This document shows positions 9,701 through 18,752 of a stretch of DNA of 64,000 nucleotides, in pieces (positions within the stretch are counted from its first letter, which is position 1; every line of letters begins with the position of its first letter). The DNA lies in NCBI RefSeq assembly GCF_003702045.1, contig NZ_RBTP01000003.1, forward strand, positions 1-64,000, given 5' to 3'. The notes under the pieces were generated by a model that did no database searches, was not told the origin of the DNA, and saw nothing but the letters and a program-made list of their open reading frames with translations. This DNA is from Pseudomonas viridiflava (GTDB lineage: Bacteria; Pseudomonadota; Gammaproteobacteria; Pseudomonadales; Pseudomonadaceae). The position numbers and the translations under genes are program-made.

Positions 9701-9800
9701 GGGGATGTCAGTCGGCACCCTGTTCACGCTTATCGTACTGCCGTGCGTCTATACGCTGCTGGCAACACCCGACAAAGCATTCATAAAGGTTCAGGGCTGA
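6756..9800 (+). CDS. RND multidrug efflux permease (MexW-like by position)
   Basis: 1014 residues, the usual size for an HAE1-type RND pump, from the ATG at 6756 (MAFTDPFIRRPVLA) with a GGGAA site. Twelve membrane segments in two halves are visible, with large periplasmic loops between. The fourth segment carries the adjacent aspartates (LAIGLVVDDAIVVVENIHRH) that carry protons in this family. It follows the adaptor with 13 bp between them, so they form one operon. By gene order it corresponds to PA4375 (mexW). Substrates cannot be read from sequence. Confidence 0.93.
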   Translation: MAFTDPFIRRPVLATVISLLIVLLGVQAFSKLIIRQYPQMENALITVTTAYPGANAETIQGYITQPLQQSLASAEGIDYMTSVSRQNFSIISIYARIGADSDRLFTELLAKANEVKNKLPQDAEDPVLSKEAADASALMYISFYSSELNNPQITDYLSRVIQPKLATLPGMAEAEILGNQVFAMRLWLDPVRLAGFGLTAADVTDAVRRYNFLSAAGEIKGEYVVTSINATTELKSAEAFAAIPLKTDGDSRVLLGDVARVEMGAENYNSVSSFDGIPSVYIGIKGTPSANPLDVIKEVRRIMPELESQLPPSLKVSIAYDATLFIQASIHEVVKTLVEAVLIVIVVVFLFLGALRSVLIPVITIPLSMIGVLFFMQLMGYSINLLTLLAMVLAIGLVVDDAIVVVENIHRHIEEGKTPFDAALEGAREIAMPVVSMTITLAAVYAPIGFLEGLTGALFKEFALTLAGAVVISGIVALTLSPMMCALLLRHDQNPSGLSHKLDHLFGALKVRYQRVLHATLDTRPVVFVFAIIVLCLIPILLTFTKSELAPDEDQGIIFMMATSPQPTNLNYINTYTDQFVKLFREFPEYYSSFQINGFNGVQTGVGGFLLKPWNERSRTQMEILPHVQARLADIPGLQIFGFNLPSLPGTGEGLPFQFVINTPNDYAALLEVAERIKTRATESGKFAFMDIDLAFDKPEVVVDIDRAKAAQMGVSMQDLGGTLATLLAEAEINRFTLEGRSYKVIAQVERPYRDNPGWLNNYYVKNSEGKLLALSTLITVTDRARPRQLNQFQQLNSAIIQGFPIVSMGEALDTVRQIANEEAPEGFAYDYAGASRQYVQEGSALWVTFALALAIIFLVLAAQFESFRDPLVILVTVPLSICGALIPLFLGLSSMNIYTQVGLVTLIGLISKHGILIVEFANQLRRDKGLSAREAVEEAAATRLRPVLMTTAAMVFGMVPLIVATGAGAVSRFDIGTVIATGMSVGTLFTLIVLPCVYTLLATPDKAFIKVQG

Positions 9801-9828
9801 TGCTTGCAGAATGATCCTTGCCCAACAA

Positions 9829-9852
9829 AAAAGGCCCCGACAGGGGCCTTTA
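9829..9852. terminator. Bidirectional terminator between pump and warB-like gene
   Basis: An 8-bp stem AAGGCCCC/GGGGCCTT with a GACA loop sits between two convergent genes. The minus-strand side is followed by a run of T; the plus-strand side is followed by TTTAAG. Confidence 0.85.
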
Positions 9853-9867
9853 AGATCAACGATGTGT

Positions 9868-10095
9868 TCAATTTTTCGATCCCGTGCCTTGGGCCAGGCT
9901 GTACATCAGGAGCAGCAGGTCGTGATCGGGCTTCACTGCCGCCTCACTTTTCGCCACACGGGGCAAAGGGCAATGCCCTTCACCATGCTGGGCACTAAGA
10001 ATCTTGGTGCCCGGTTGTTCAAGCGCTGCCATAGCGACTGTTGCCGTCGCCAGCGCCGCAAACACGAACAAACCTCTAGCCATTTCGAGCTTCAT
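9868..10095 (-). CDS. Small exported protein, third gene of ColR-type operon
   Basis: 75 residues with a signal peptide (GLFVFAALATATVAMA) and a short mature part containing one cysteine (GEGHCPLP). The ATG overlaps the stop of the inaA-like gene by 4 bp (ATGA), so translation is probably coupled. Its position matches PA4377 and the last gene of the P. putida PP0903-PP0905 operon, reported as part of the ColR regulon. Probably periplasmic and connected with envelope maintenance; biochemical role unknown. Confidence 0.8.
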   Translation of the reverse strand: MKLEMARGLFVFAALATATVAMAALEQPGTKILSAQHGEGHCPLPRVAKSEAAVKPDHDLLLLMYSLAQGTGSKN

Positions 10096-10811
10096 GACTC
10101 TAAACCTTTGATAGAGCTGCCAAACGCCGCTTGATAAAAGTAGACCAATTTCTGCCAGTCTGCGGGGCTGAATGACGAATGGCGTTTTAGCTGCTTCATG
10201 TCATGTTGCGCAGCACCGTAAGCCGTCCAGCGGCGACGGCCCTTTTCGAGATCAAGCAGCGCGACTTCGGCCTTGGCGCTGGCACCCTCGCCCGTGACCC
10301 GGACAAAAATGTGCTTGCTATAGAGGCAACTGTGTTGCCAGCGCCCCAAATGCATGCGCGCCAGCGTTGTGCCCATTTCGCTGAGCATCTGCTCGTACAA
10401 CAGCTCGCCGTAACGTTCGCGTCCGCCGCTGGCGACCCACTTGTCGAACTCTTCGAACCCCTCCAGGGCAACGGTCACCAGCAGTGCCCGCCACTCATTC
10501 TCGGTGCGTTCAGCCCCACAGAACACGATCTTCGGCACCGGCACACCGATTTTGCTCAGGCCTTCAAGGGCGTCACGCTCGCGCAGGACCGTGGGGCGTC
10601 CGAGCGGGTGCAACCAACTGCGGTAAATATGACCCGTCTGACGTTTGCTATAGAGCGTTTGCCCATCCTCGGTAAAAACCCTTTGCACGCCACTTTCGCC
10701 GCCACGACGCACGTTCGGCTCTTCAACCCACTCGCCGCGTTGGCTCCAAAAATGGCTGAATCCGTGTTTTCCCGGATTCACAACTGGTTCTTTCAAGGAC
10801 TGCAAACCCAT
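10092..10811 (-). CDS. inaA: InaA-family lipopolysaccharide kinase-like protein
   Basis: 239 residues with a kinase-like fold: a nucleotide-binding start (RVFTEDGQTLYSKRQTGH), a helix region, a catalytic-type motif HLGRWQHSCLYSKHIFV and the late aspartate in VALLDLEKGRRR. These are the hallmarks of the InaA/WaaP/RdoA group that phosphorylates lipopolysaccharide core sugars. It is not the ice-nucleation gene of the same name. It lies 4 bp after the methyltransferase gene and overlaps the small exported protein. The operon has a ColR-like box upstream, which supports a role in outer-membrane upkeep. Confidence 0.85.
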   Translation of the reverse strand: MGLQSLKEPVVNPGKHGFSHFWSQRGEWVEEPNVRRGGESGVQRVFTEDGQTLYSKRQTGHIYRSWLHPLGRPTVLRERDALEGLSKIGVPVPKIVFCGAERTENEWRALLVTVALEGFEEFDKWVASGGRERYGELLYEQMLSEMGTTLARMHLGRWQHSCLYSKHIFVRVTGEGASAKAEVALLDLEKGRRRWTAYGAAQHDMKQLKRHSSFSPADWQKLVYFYQAAFGSSIKGLES

Positions 10812-10815
10812 CTAC

Positions 10816-11496
10816 TCACCTTTTACGTAATACATAGACTCGCCACATGGCGTACATCGGCAGGAAATCCATTCGCTTTTGAATGCGAAAACCTGCCTCT
10901 TCAAATTCTGCTTCTGCAGTCGCTACCGGTAACACAAAACGATTCTGGTAACTTTCCTGCCCATTTTCCTGATGGCGCTGGCGCTCAAGCTTTCGGCGCT
11001 TCCAGGCTTTGAAGTTGCCATCCACCCACAACGAGATAATCACACTGTCACGGGTGACACGCTGAAACTCACGCAATAGAGCCATACGATCACTGGCTTG
11101 ACCGACATGGTGCAGCAGGCGCATGCAGAAGATGCTGTCGACGGCATTGTCGGAAAGATTGATCGCAAAGGCAGATGTCTGCAAGGGTTGTACCCGTTTC
11201 ACGACATCGGCCGGTTGAGACTCGCATGCAATCCGCAGCATGTCGGCGGAGTTGTCCGCGCCAATGATCGAACGGTTCGGTTTTTCGGCCAACAGCGGCC
11301 AGAAGCGACCCGCCCCGCACGGCAGATCCAACACAAGTCCCGGGTCTCCGACCATGTGCAAAGCCTTTCGTGCCAACTGTTCATCACGGTGGTGAGACAG
11401 TTTGCGCCAGAGACCGTCCTGATGCTTTTCGAGGTACTGGCGGGCATGGTCTTTGTCGTACTTACGGGAAAACTCGAGTTCTATGCGGTCGCTCAT
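10816..11496 (-). CDS. SAM-dependent class I methyltransferase (WarA-like)
   Basis: 226 residues from the ATG at 11496, which has AGGAG eight bases upstream; ten extra N-terminal codons are possible but lack a site. The glycine-rich SAM motif LDLPCGAGRFWPLLAE lies near residue 70, followed by the acidic GADNS and the later motif DSIFCMRLLHHV. It begins an operon with the InaA-like kinase and a small exported protein. In P. putida the matching gene is in the ColR regulon, and a ColR-like box lies 68 bp upstream here. The substrate is unknown; a lipopolysaccharide or envelope role is inferred. Confidence 0.86.
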   Translation of the reverse strand: MSDRIELEFSRKYDKDHARQYLEKHQDGLWRKLSHHRDEQLARKALHMVGDPGLVLDLPCGAGRFWPLLAEKPNRSIIGADNSADMLRIACESQPADVVKRVQPLQTSAFAINLSDNAVDSIFCMRLLHHVGQASDRMALLREFQRVTRDSVIISLWVDGNFKAWKRRKLERQRHQENGQESYQNRFVLPVATAEAEFEEAGFRIQKRMDFLPMYAMWRVYVLRKR

Positions 11497-11563
11497 GAGA
11501 GCATCTCCTGACGATAATGGCGACAAATTAGTCAGATCGCCGTCGTCGTCAGGTCATCTCAAT

Positions 11564-11579
11564 GTGAAAAAAACGTCAC
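11564..11579 (-). promoter_or_regulatory. Putative ColR binding site upstream of methyltransferase-inaA operon
   Basis: On the minus strand this reads GTGACGTTTTTTTCAC. It matches 15 of 16 positions of the ColR consensus I recall from P. putida, YYNASNNYTTTTTCAC. No strong -10 box follows at the spacing seen upstream of the PAP2 gene (only TTGAGA), so the promoter is likely weak without activator. Confidence 0.6.
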
Positions 11580-11681
11580 ATAACGCCACCAAGTGTTTCG
11601 AGAAATTTCAGAGACTTAGACGCGGCTTGTCGTCGCCACATCCGTATGACGACGGTTTCCAAGCGTATTACCGTCTGTCGC

Positions 11682-12971
11682 TCAAGGCTTGGGAACGTTC
11701 AGCGCGACCTTGAACCGGCAACCGTGAGGCTCCATCGGCGTCAGGCTCACGCTCCACCCCTGATTGGCGCAGATGCGCTGAACCAGCGACAGGCCCAGGC
11801 CCAAACCCTCGCCCCTCTGCTCGTTGCCGCGCACGAAGGGTTCGAACATGGCCTCGCGTTTTTCTTCAGGAATACCGACGCCGCTGTCTTCAACGACAAA
11901 GCTTTCAGCCTGCAGCGTCAGCGTGATGAAACCATGATCGGTGTAGTGCAGCGCATTGCGCAGCAGGTTGCCCATCACCGCGTGCAGGAACGTGGCGTTG
12001 TAGCGAATCTCGGAAACCTGCCCGTCCGGCGGCGGGTTGTACGTCAGCTTGAGCCCTTTGCCCTCGATAGGGTCACGCCATTGCGAGATGAGCTGTTCAG
12101 CAACGCCCACCAATGTCGCCTTGGGTGTCATGGCCGGGTCTTCGCGCTGGGTACGGGCGAGCATGAGGAACGTCTGCACCAGGTCTCGCATCTCCTCACA
12201 GGCGCGCCCGATGCGCTCTACCTGCCGGCGTGCGCGCTGGTCGAGCGCCGGATTTTCGAGCAATAGCTCACAGGAACTGGCCAACACCATCAACGGTGTG
12301 CGCAGCTCATGGCTGACATCACTGGTGAACATCCGCTCGCGAATCAACGCCTGCCGCAAACGGCCCAGCGTGGCATCGAAGGCCACTGCCAGCTCACCCA
12401 CTTCGTCAGCGGCATAGTCAGGTGCCAAAGGGGGGGCAAGGCCCAATAGCTGATCCCGGTGGCGAACCTGTCTGGCCAGACGTACAACCGGCGCCATCAC
12501 GCGGCGAGCCAATACCCAGCCCAGAAACACTGCCAGCGCCAGCGCCATCACGAACCCGACCAGCACCACGGCAAACAACACCCGCTCGCGCTCTTCGAAA
12601 TCGCTCTGATCCTGCAGCAGCGCGTAGTGTCGACCGTCGACCACTTCAATCATGGCGTGGTAAGACAACGGCCCGCGAAACACCTCATGGAAGCCCGGCT
12701 CCAGATGCCGCAGGTCCTTGGGCAGATCGAAATCGCCAGGGCCATTGGTAAAGTAGAACAGCTGGTCAGGTTTGGGTCGGTGGCTCCAGTCGCTCACGCT
12801 GTCCATGAGCATGAGGCGATTGAGGTCACCCCCCAGGCCCGCAGAGATCAGTTTTTCTTCAACCAGGTGGACGGTGGAAATGATGCCGATTGCAAAGGAT
12901 CCGGCGACCAGCGCACTCATCAGTGCAAACGCAATGATGATCCGCTGGGCAAGGCTCTGTTTAAACTCCAT
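11682..12971 (-). CDS. colS: ColS sensor histidine kinase
   Basis: 429 residues from the ATG at 12971, which overlaps the end of colR by 11 bp. Two membrane segments (IIIAFALMSALVAGSFAIGI near the start and VLFAVVLVGFVMALALAVFL) enclose a periplasmic region of about 110 residues. A HAMP-type linker follows, then the phosphorylated-histidine box FTSDVSHELRTPLMVLAS and an ATPase domain with N box (NLLRNALHYTDHG) and GLGLGLSLV. It pairs with ColR next door. ColS is reported to respond to excess zinc and iron and to guard membrane function in pseudomonads; the input here is inferred. Confidence 0.92.
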   Translation of the reverse strand: MEFKQSLAQRIIIAFALMSALVAGSFAIGIISTVHLVEEKLISAGLGGDLNRLMLMDSVSDWSHRPKPDQLFYFTNGPGDFDLPKDLRHLEPGFHEVFRGPLSYHAMIEVVDGRHYALLQDQSDFEERERVLFAVVLVGFVMALALAVFLGWVLARRVMAPVVRLARQVRHRDQLLGLAPPLAPDYAADEVGELAVAFDATLGRLRQALIRERMFTSDVSHELRTPLMVLASSCELLLENPALDQRARRQVERIGRACEEMRDLVQTFLMLARTQREDPAMTPKATLVGVAEQLISQWRDPIEGKGLKLTYNPPPDGQVSEIRYNATFLHAVMGNLLRNALHYTDHGFITLTLQAESFVVEDSGVGIPEEKREAMFEPFVRGNEQRGEGLGLGLSLVQRICANQGWSVSLTPMEPHGCRFKVALNVPKP

Positions 12972-13644
12972 CCCGGCCCTCGGCCAAGCGGTAGCCCACA
13001 CCATGCACGGTTTGCAGCAACGGCTTGGAAAACGGTTTGTCGATCACTTGACGCAATTGGTGCACATGGCTGCGCAGGCTGTCGCTGTCAGGGCAGTCAT
13101 CGCCCCACAGCGCTTCTTCGAGAATTTCACGGCGTAACACATGCGGGCTCTTCTGCATCAGTACGGCAAGCAGCTTGAGGCCGACCGGGTTGAGTTTGAG
13201 CATGCGTCCTTCACGCGTCACTTCCAGGGTGTCCAGGTCGTAGATGAGATCGGACACCTGCAGCGTACGACGCCCTCCGCCCTGAGCGCGACGCAACACC
13301 GCCTCGATACGCGCCGCCAATTCAGACAGGGCGAATGGCTTGAGCAGGTAGTCATCGGCGCCCGAGCGGAAACCCTGCAAGCGGTCGTCCAGTTGGTCGC
13401 GGGCGGTCAGCATGATCACCGGCGTGTCGCGCCGAGCGTCTTCGCGCAGGCGTTTGCACAAGGTATAACCATCGATGCCGGGCAACATGATATCCAGCAC
13501 GATCAGGTCGTAATGCTCGGTGGCAGCCAGATGCAGTCCTGAGAGGCCATCCTGTGCGCAATCGACGGTATAGCCTTTCATGCCCAGGTAGTCGGCCATG
13601 TTTGCCAGGATATCGCGGTTGTCTTCAACCAGAAGAATTCGCAT
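12961..13644 (-). CDS. colR: ColR response regulator (OmpR family)
   Basis: 227 residues: a receiver domain with phospho-acceptor Asp51 (LIVLDIMLPGIDGY) and the conserved lysine in DDYLLKPF, then a winged-helix DNA-binding domain with PHVLRREILEEALWGDD and SLRSHVHQLRQVID. It is the partner of ColS, translated from the same transcript. Two sites resembling the ColR consensus lie in this window, one upstream of the divergent PAP2 gene and one upstream of the methyltransferase-inaA operon. Confidence 0.93.
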   Translation of the reverse strand: MRILLVEDNRDILANMADYLGMKGYTVDCAQDGLSGLHLAATEHYDLIVLDIMLPGIDGYTLCKRLREDARRDTPVIMLTARDQLDDRLQGFRSGADDYLLKPFALSELAARIEAVLRRAQGGGRRTLQVSDLIYDLDTLEVTREGRMLKLNPVGLKLLAVLMQKSPHVLRREILEEALWGDDCPDSDSLRSHVHQLRQVIDKPFSKPLLQTVHGVGYRLAEGRDGV

Positions 13645-13718
13645 GGAGCACTCTCATATGCAGTTTGGGCTGGCGCAGCTTAAGACGAAGTGGGCGTGAG
13701 GGCCAGCGCCGAGATGGA

Positions 13719-13741
13719 CTAACGATTTTTTCATCTATAAT
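13719..13741 (+). promoter_or_regulatory. Putative ColR box with overlapping promoter for the PAP2 gene
   Basis: Bases 13719-13734 read CTAACGATTTTTTCAT, matching 15 of 16 positions of the recalled ColR consensus. One base later a perfect -10 box TATAAT occupies 13736-13741. The box therefore covers the -35 position, as expected for an activator that replaces the -35 element. Transcription would start near 13748, about 75 bp before the PAP2 start codon. Confidence 0.68.
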
Positions 13742-13822
13742 TCACAATCCACATGACACACTCCGAAACAATTTGCCGTGCGTTCAAGACTGCGGCCTAT
13801 GTTCCCTCGATCTGGATTTGCC

Positions 13823-14554
13823 ATGTTGAAAGACGCATCCCCTCCTCATTCCCGCCCGCTCAACTTCTGGATATGCCTGGGCTTGCCTGCCCTCACCGCG
13901 CTGATACTGGTCCTGCTGGAACTGACCCCGGTGGACATGGACATTGCCAAGCTGGCCTTCGATCCCGCAAGCGGCGCGTTCATCGGCAGACACAGCTACT
14001 TCCTGGAGGATGTGCTTCACGATCGCGCCAAGCAGGTGGTGATGGTCATTGGGGTCGTGGCGATGATCAGCTTCGCAGCCTCGTTCAAGGTCGAGCGCCT
14101 GATACCCTGGCGTCGAGAACTGGGGTGTCTGGTGCTGTCGATGGCCCTCGCCACCGGTTTCGTGACACCGCTCAAAGTGGCGACCTCCGTGCAGTGCCCG
14201 TGGAGCCTGACCGAGTTTGGCGGAAAGGAAACCTACAGCGAACTGCTCAGTCCGCGCCCGGCCACAGACAAGCCCGGCCGTTGCTGGCCTGGCGGTCATG
14301 CCGCAACCGGCTTTACCCTGTTCGCGCTGTTCTTCATGTTCCGCGACCGCAAACCAAAGCTGGCCAAAGCCGGGCTGATAGCGGCGTTCAGTCTGGGAAC
14401 GATCTTTTCCATAGGACGCATGCTTCAGGGTGCACACTTTCTGTCGCACAACCTCTGGACGGCGGTGTTCTGCTGGTTGATTTGTCTGGGGGTTTATTAC
14501 TTCATTCTGTACAGGCCTGAGCGCCGCGAAGCGGCAGTCCAGCTCTCGCGCTGA
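13823..14554 (+). CDS. PAP2 family membrane phosphatase
   Basis: 243 residues from the ATG at 13823 (MLKDASPPHSRP); a GTG at 13778 would add 15 residues. Several membrane segments are visible (FWICLGLPALTALILVLLEL, VVMVIGVVAMISFAASF and later ones). The phosphatase motifs are present: GRCWPGGHAATGF and the final SIGRMLQGAHFLSHNLWTAV, giving the two catalytic histidines. Members remove phosphate from lipids such as undecaprenyl pyrophosphate or modify lipid A. The gene is divergent from colR with a ColR-like box at its promoter, so it is a probable ColR target. Confidence 0.87.
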   Translation: MLKDASPPHSRPLNFWICLGLPALTALILVLLELTPVDMDIAKLAFDPASGAFIGRHSYFLEDVLHDRAKQVVMVIGVVAMISFAASFKVERLIPWRRELGCLVLSMALATGFVTPLKVATSVQCPWSLTEFGGKETYSELLSPRPATDKPGRCWPGGHAATGFTLFALFFMFRDRKPKLAKAGLIAAFSLGTIFSIGRMLQGAHFLSHNLWTAVFCWLICLGVYYFILYRPERREAAVQLSR

Positions 14555-14673
14555 CCTTTCAACAACATACTCAGGTTATCTGATGCCTCAGTACGCCAGC
14601 TGAGCCGGGACCGCAACCGGAGCGAAGGAGCGTGCTTACTTGGCTCACCGAGCCCGCAATCTGTGCCATTTGC

Positions 14674-14717
14674 GACGCGGAGCGTCACGGGATGCATGCC
14701 CACGCGCAGCGATGGGC
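14674..14717. repeat. REP-like palindromic element
   Basis: Two neighbouring imperfect palindromes, GACGC-GGA-GCGTC at 14674-14686 and GCCCA..TGGGC at 14698-14717, with ATGCAT between. They resemble the common intergenic repeat of P. syringae genomes whose arms read like GACGCGGAGCGTC and CCCACGC..GCGTGGG. The second palindrome is degenerate. The rest of the gene-free stretch 14555-14770 shows nothing else. Confidence 0.55.
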
Positions 14718-14772
14718 ACGACCAGTGCAGAGGTTGTGTACAACAATGAGCCTCGACCTACAGATAAGCCCA

Positions 14773-14805
14773 TAAAAAAACCCCGCACAAGGCGGGGTTC
14801 TTTAT
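14773..14805 (-). terminator. Terminator of groESL
   Basis: Stem AACCCCGC/GCGGGGTT with a 5-base loop, nested in a longer A-rich/T-rich pairing (CCATAAA with TTTATGG). On the minus strand the stem is followed by a T run, directly after groEL. Confidence 0.9.
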
Positions 14806-14832
14806 GGGTGTCGCTTAAGGGGTAAAGCCGGC

Positions 14833-16512
<1,680 letters not shown>

Positions 16513-16525
16513 TCAGCGCGAGCAC

Positions 16526-16819
16526 TCAGCCTTCGATAACAGCAAGAATCTCGTTCTCGCTCATCACCAGCAGGTCTTCGCCGTCTACTTTCACAGTGTT
16601 GCTGCCGGAATAAGGGCCGAACACCACCTTGTCACCCACTTTCACGGCCAGCGCACGTACTTCACCGTTGTCCAGCACACGGCCGGTACCTACAGCGACG
16701 ATCTCGCCACGGTTTGGCTTTTCGGCAGCCGAACCTGGCAGAACGATACCGCCAGCAGTTTTGGTTTCTTCTTCGCTGCGACGGATTACGACGCGGTCAT
16801 GCAGAGGACGAAGCTTCAT
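16526..16819 (-). CDS. groES: Co-chaperonin GroES
   Basis: 97 residues, full length, beginning [14 protein letters not shown] and containing the mobile loop region [16 protein letters not shown] that contacts GroEL. First gene of the groESL operon; a heat-shock type promoter candidate lies about 140 bp upstream. Forms the lid of the GroEL chamber. Confidence 0.99.
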   Translation of the reverse strand: MKLRPLHDRVVIRRSEEETKTAGGIVLPGSAAEKPNRGEIVAVGTGRVLDNGEVRALAVKVGDKVVFGPYSGSNTVKVDGEDLLVMSENEILAVIEG

Positions 16820-16960
16820 TGTCGATCTCCTGATTATGGTTGTTGAGCGTCCGGTGAATGCACCGGCCTGTTATAAACGCCGGACTTGCCGGTTACGGTT
16901 CGACGTGCGAACCGCAGAATACGGTCTGGCGTTCAAGCCAGAAACCTTGCGGTGACCCAT

Positions 16961-16988
16961 ACATAAGGGCGCACAAGGCTATTACAAG
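16961..16988 (-). promoter_or_regulatory. Candidate sigma-32 heat-shock promoter for groESL
   Basis: On the minus strand CTTGTAA (16982-16988) and CCCTTATGT (16961-16969) are 12 bp apart. Counted from CTTGTA, the gap is 13 bp, as in the E. coli groE promoter. The downstream TATGGGTCACC also resembles the E. coli start region. Matches to the CTTGAA/CCCCAT consensus are imperfect. Confidence 0.5.
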
Positions 16989-17032
16989 GCTTGGGCAAGA
17001 AAATTTTTTGCAGTCGGGCTTGCTGACAAAAC

Positions 17033-17056
17033 GAAAGCGGCACCCGAAGGTGCCGC
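17033..17056 (-). terminator. Terminator of fxsA
   Basis: Perfect 8-bp stem GCGGCACC/GGTGCCGC with a CGAA loop. On the minus strand it is followed by TTTCGTTTT, immediately after the fxsA stop. Confidence 0.82.
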
Positions 17057-17074
17057 GCAAAGAGGTCAGGCGAA

Positions 17075-17569
17075 TCACTTGTCTCGGTGTTCGAACTCGC
17101 CTTCGATCACATCAGGCTCGCGGGTCGGCTGATGGATCGCGTGGGGACGGCTGCTGGCCGTTTCCTGGTGGGCGCGAGTTTGCAAATCGTCGGCAAAGGC
17201 ACGCTGACGCATGGCCTGAGCCTCGGCACGATCTCGTACCTTGTTGATTAACAACCGGCGAGTGAAGGGCAACAGGCAGATCACGCCCAGAATGTCACTG
17301 ATGAAGCCAGGCAGCAGGAGCAGGCCACCGCCTACTGCAATCATCAGGCCTTCGAGCATCTGCTGCGCAGGCAGCTCACCACGCGCCAGGCTTTCGCGCG
17401 CTCGCAGTGCCGTCGCAAAACCCGCCACACGCATGACAAAAAGGCCCAGCATCGAGGTGGCCAGGACCAATAGGAATGTCCAAAGGAAACCAATGGACAT
17501 GCCGACCCGAACCAGAAGAAACAGTTCGAGTACCGGAAAGAGTAAGAACATCAGAAAAAAAACACGCAT
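17075..17569 (-). CDS. fxsA: FxsA family inner-membrane protein
   Basis: 164 residues from the ATG at 17569 (a TTG one codon earlier is in frame). Two or three membrane segments occupy the first half (FFLMFLLFPVLELFLLV, FLWTFLLVLATSMLGLFVM) plus a glycine-rich segment MIAVGGGLLLLPGFISDILG typical of the family, then a charged tail. E. coli FxsA limits exclusion of phage T7 by the F plasmid; the normal role is unknown. It sits upstream of groESL as in relatives, with its own terminator. Confidence 0.88.
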   Translation of the reverse strand: MRVFFLMFLLFPVLELFLLVRVGMSIGFLWTFLLVLATSMLGLFVMRVAGFATALRARESLARGELPAQQMLEGLMIAVGGGLLLLPGFISDILGVICLLPFTRRLLINKVRDRAEAQAMRQRAFADDLQTRAHQETASSRPHAIHQPTREPDVIEGEFEHRDK

Positions 17570-17936
17570 CAAATCAGTTCCTCAGCGCAAGAGTGCCTTG
17601 CAAGTAGACCGTATGTGATGTCAGAAAGTCGTTAATTCAAGCGCCCGCCCCTTCGATCACAGGTCATTTTTAAACACGAGCCAGCTGAATCAGGGCTTAA
17701 CGCACGTGTTTCCGTGTATTTCAGAGGCTGCAAAAATGAGCCCGCGATGCCGGTCGTTACTCAAACGAGCCACCACGGCCAAGCCATTCGCTTTCGCCTT
17801 ATGCCACCTCATAACCCGTGCGTGGAGTTGAAGACGCACGCGGTGAAACAGCCTATAACGTGCTCTGGCAATGGCATCTGAACGCGTATCGCGGCTTCGA
17901 TGCCATGAAGACGAACAATACTGATTGGGCAAACAC
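17570..17936. other. Gene-free stretch between divergent fxsA and SDR gene
   Basis: About 370 bp with no convincing coding sequence; the overlapping open frames have no family features. It must hold the promoters of the two divergent genes, but I cannot single out convincing -35/-10 pairs. No hairpins or repeats stand out. Confidence 0.6.
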
Positions 17937-18695
17937 ATGGAATTGAAAGACAAGCTGATCATCGTAACCGGCGGCGGCCAGGGCCTGGGTCGAGCGATGG
18001 CCGAATATCTGGCTGGCAAGGGCGCCAATCTGGCATTGCTGGACCTGAACCAAGAGAAACTCGACCAGGCCGTTGCGGCGTGCGAGGCACTGGGTGTGAA
18101 GGCCCGGGCCTATCAGTGCAACGTCGCCGCTGAAGATCAGGTCGTGGATACCGTGAACAAAGTCGCTGAAGACTTCGGCACCCTTCATGGCCTGATCAAC
18201 AACGCAGGCATCCTGCGCGACGGCATGCTGGTCAAGGTAAAAGATGGCGTCATGACCAAGCTCAGCCTGGCGCAGTGGCAGTCGGTCATTGACGTTAACC
18301 TGACCGGCGTTTTTCTCTGCACCCGCGAAGTGGCTGCGAAAATGATCGAGCAGAAGAGCCAGGGCGCGATCATCAATATTTCGTCGATTTCACGGGCAGG
18401 CAATATCGGGCAGACCAACTACTCGGCAGCCAAGGCCGGTGTCGCGGCAGCCACCGTGACATGGGCGAAAGAGTTGGCGCGCTACGGTATTCGTGTCGCA
18501 GGCGTTGCTCCGGGCTTTATCGAAACCGAAATGACCGGCGGCATGAGGCCAGAAGCACTGGAAAAAATGACGTCGGCCATTCCGCTCAAGCGCATGGGCA
18601 AGCCGGACGAGATCGCTCATTCCGTAGCATATATTCTGGAAAATGATTATTTCAGCGGGCGCATCCTGGAGCTGGATGGCGCAATGCGAATGTAA
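17937..18695 (+). CDS. SDR family oxidoreductase, FabG-like
   Basis: 252 residues from the ATG at 17937 ([20 protein letters not shown]). It has the Rossmann motif TGGGQGLG, the NNAG motif, the catalytic serine in [10 protein letters not shown] and YSAAK, and a C-terminal end LELDGAMRM of the FabG type. The upstream four codons could be included, and the ribosome site is weak (GGGC). Such enzymes reduce 3-oxoacyl thioesters or related ketones with NADPH. It corresponds to PA4389 by position. The real substrate is not known. Confidence 0.9.
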   Translation: MELKDKLIIVTGGGQGLGRAMAEYLAGKGANLALLDLNQEKLDQAVAACEALGVKARAYQCNVAAEDQVVDTVNKVAEDFGTLHGLINNAGILRDGMLVKVKDGVMTKLSLAQWQSVIDVNLTGVFLCTREVAAKMIEQKSQGAIINISSISRAGNIGQTNYSAAKAGVAAATVTWAKELARYGIRVAGVAPGFIETEMTGGMRPEALEKMTSAIPLKRMGKPDEIAHSVAYILENDYFSGRILELDGAMRM

Positions 18696-18752
18696 GACGT
18701 GAGAGCAATGGTCAGCGACGCGCTCTGATGAGTACGTCGCATGACCCTTGCC

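Noticed and set aside
14640-14825. Short open frame of about 60 codons before groEL
   Set aside because: It runs through the REP-like element and the groESL terminator; no ribosome site or homology.
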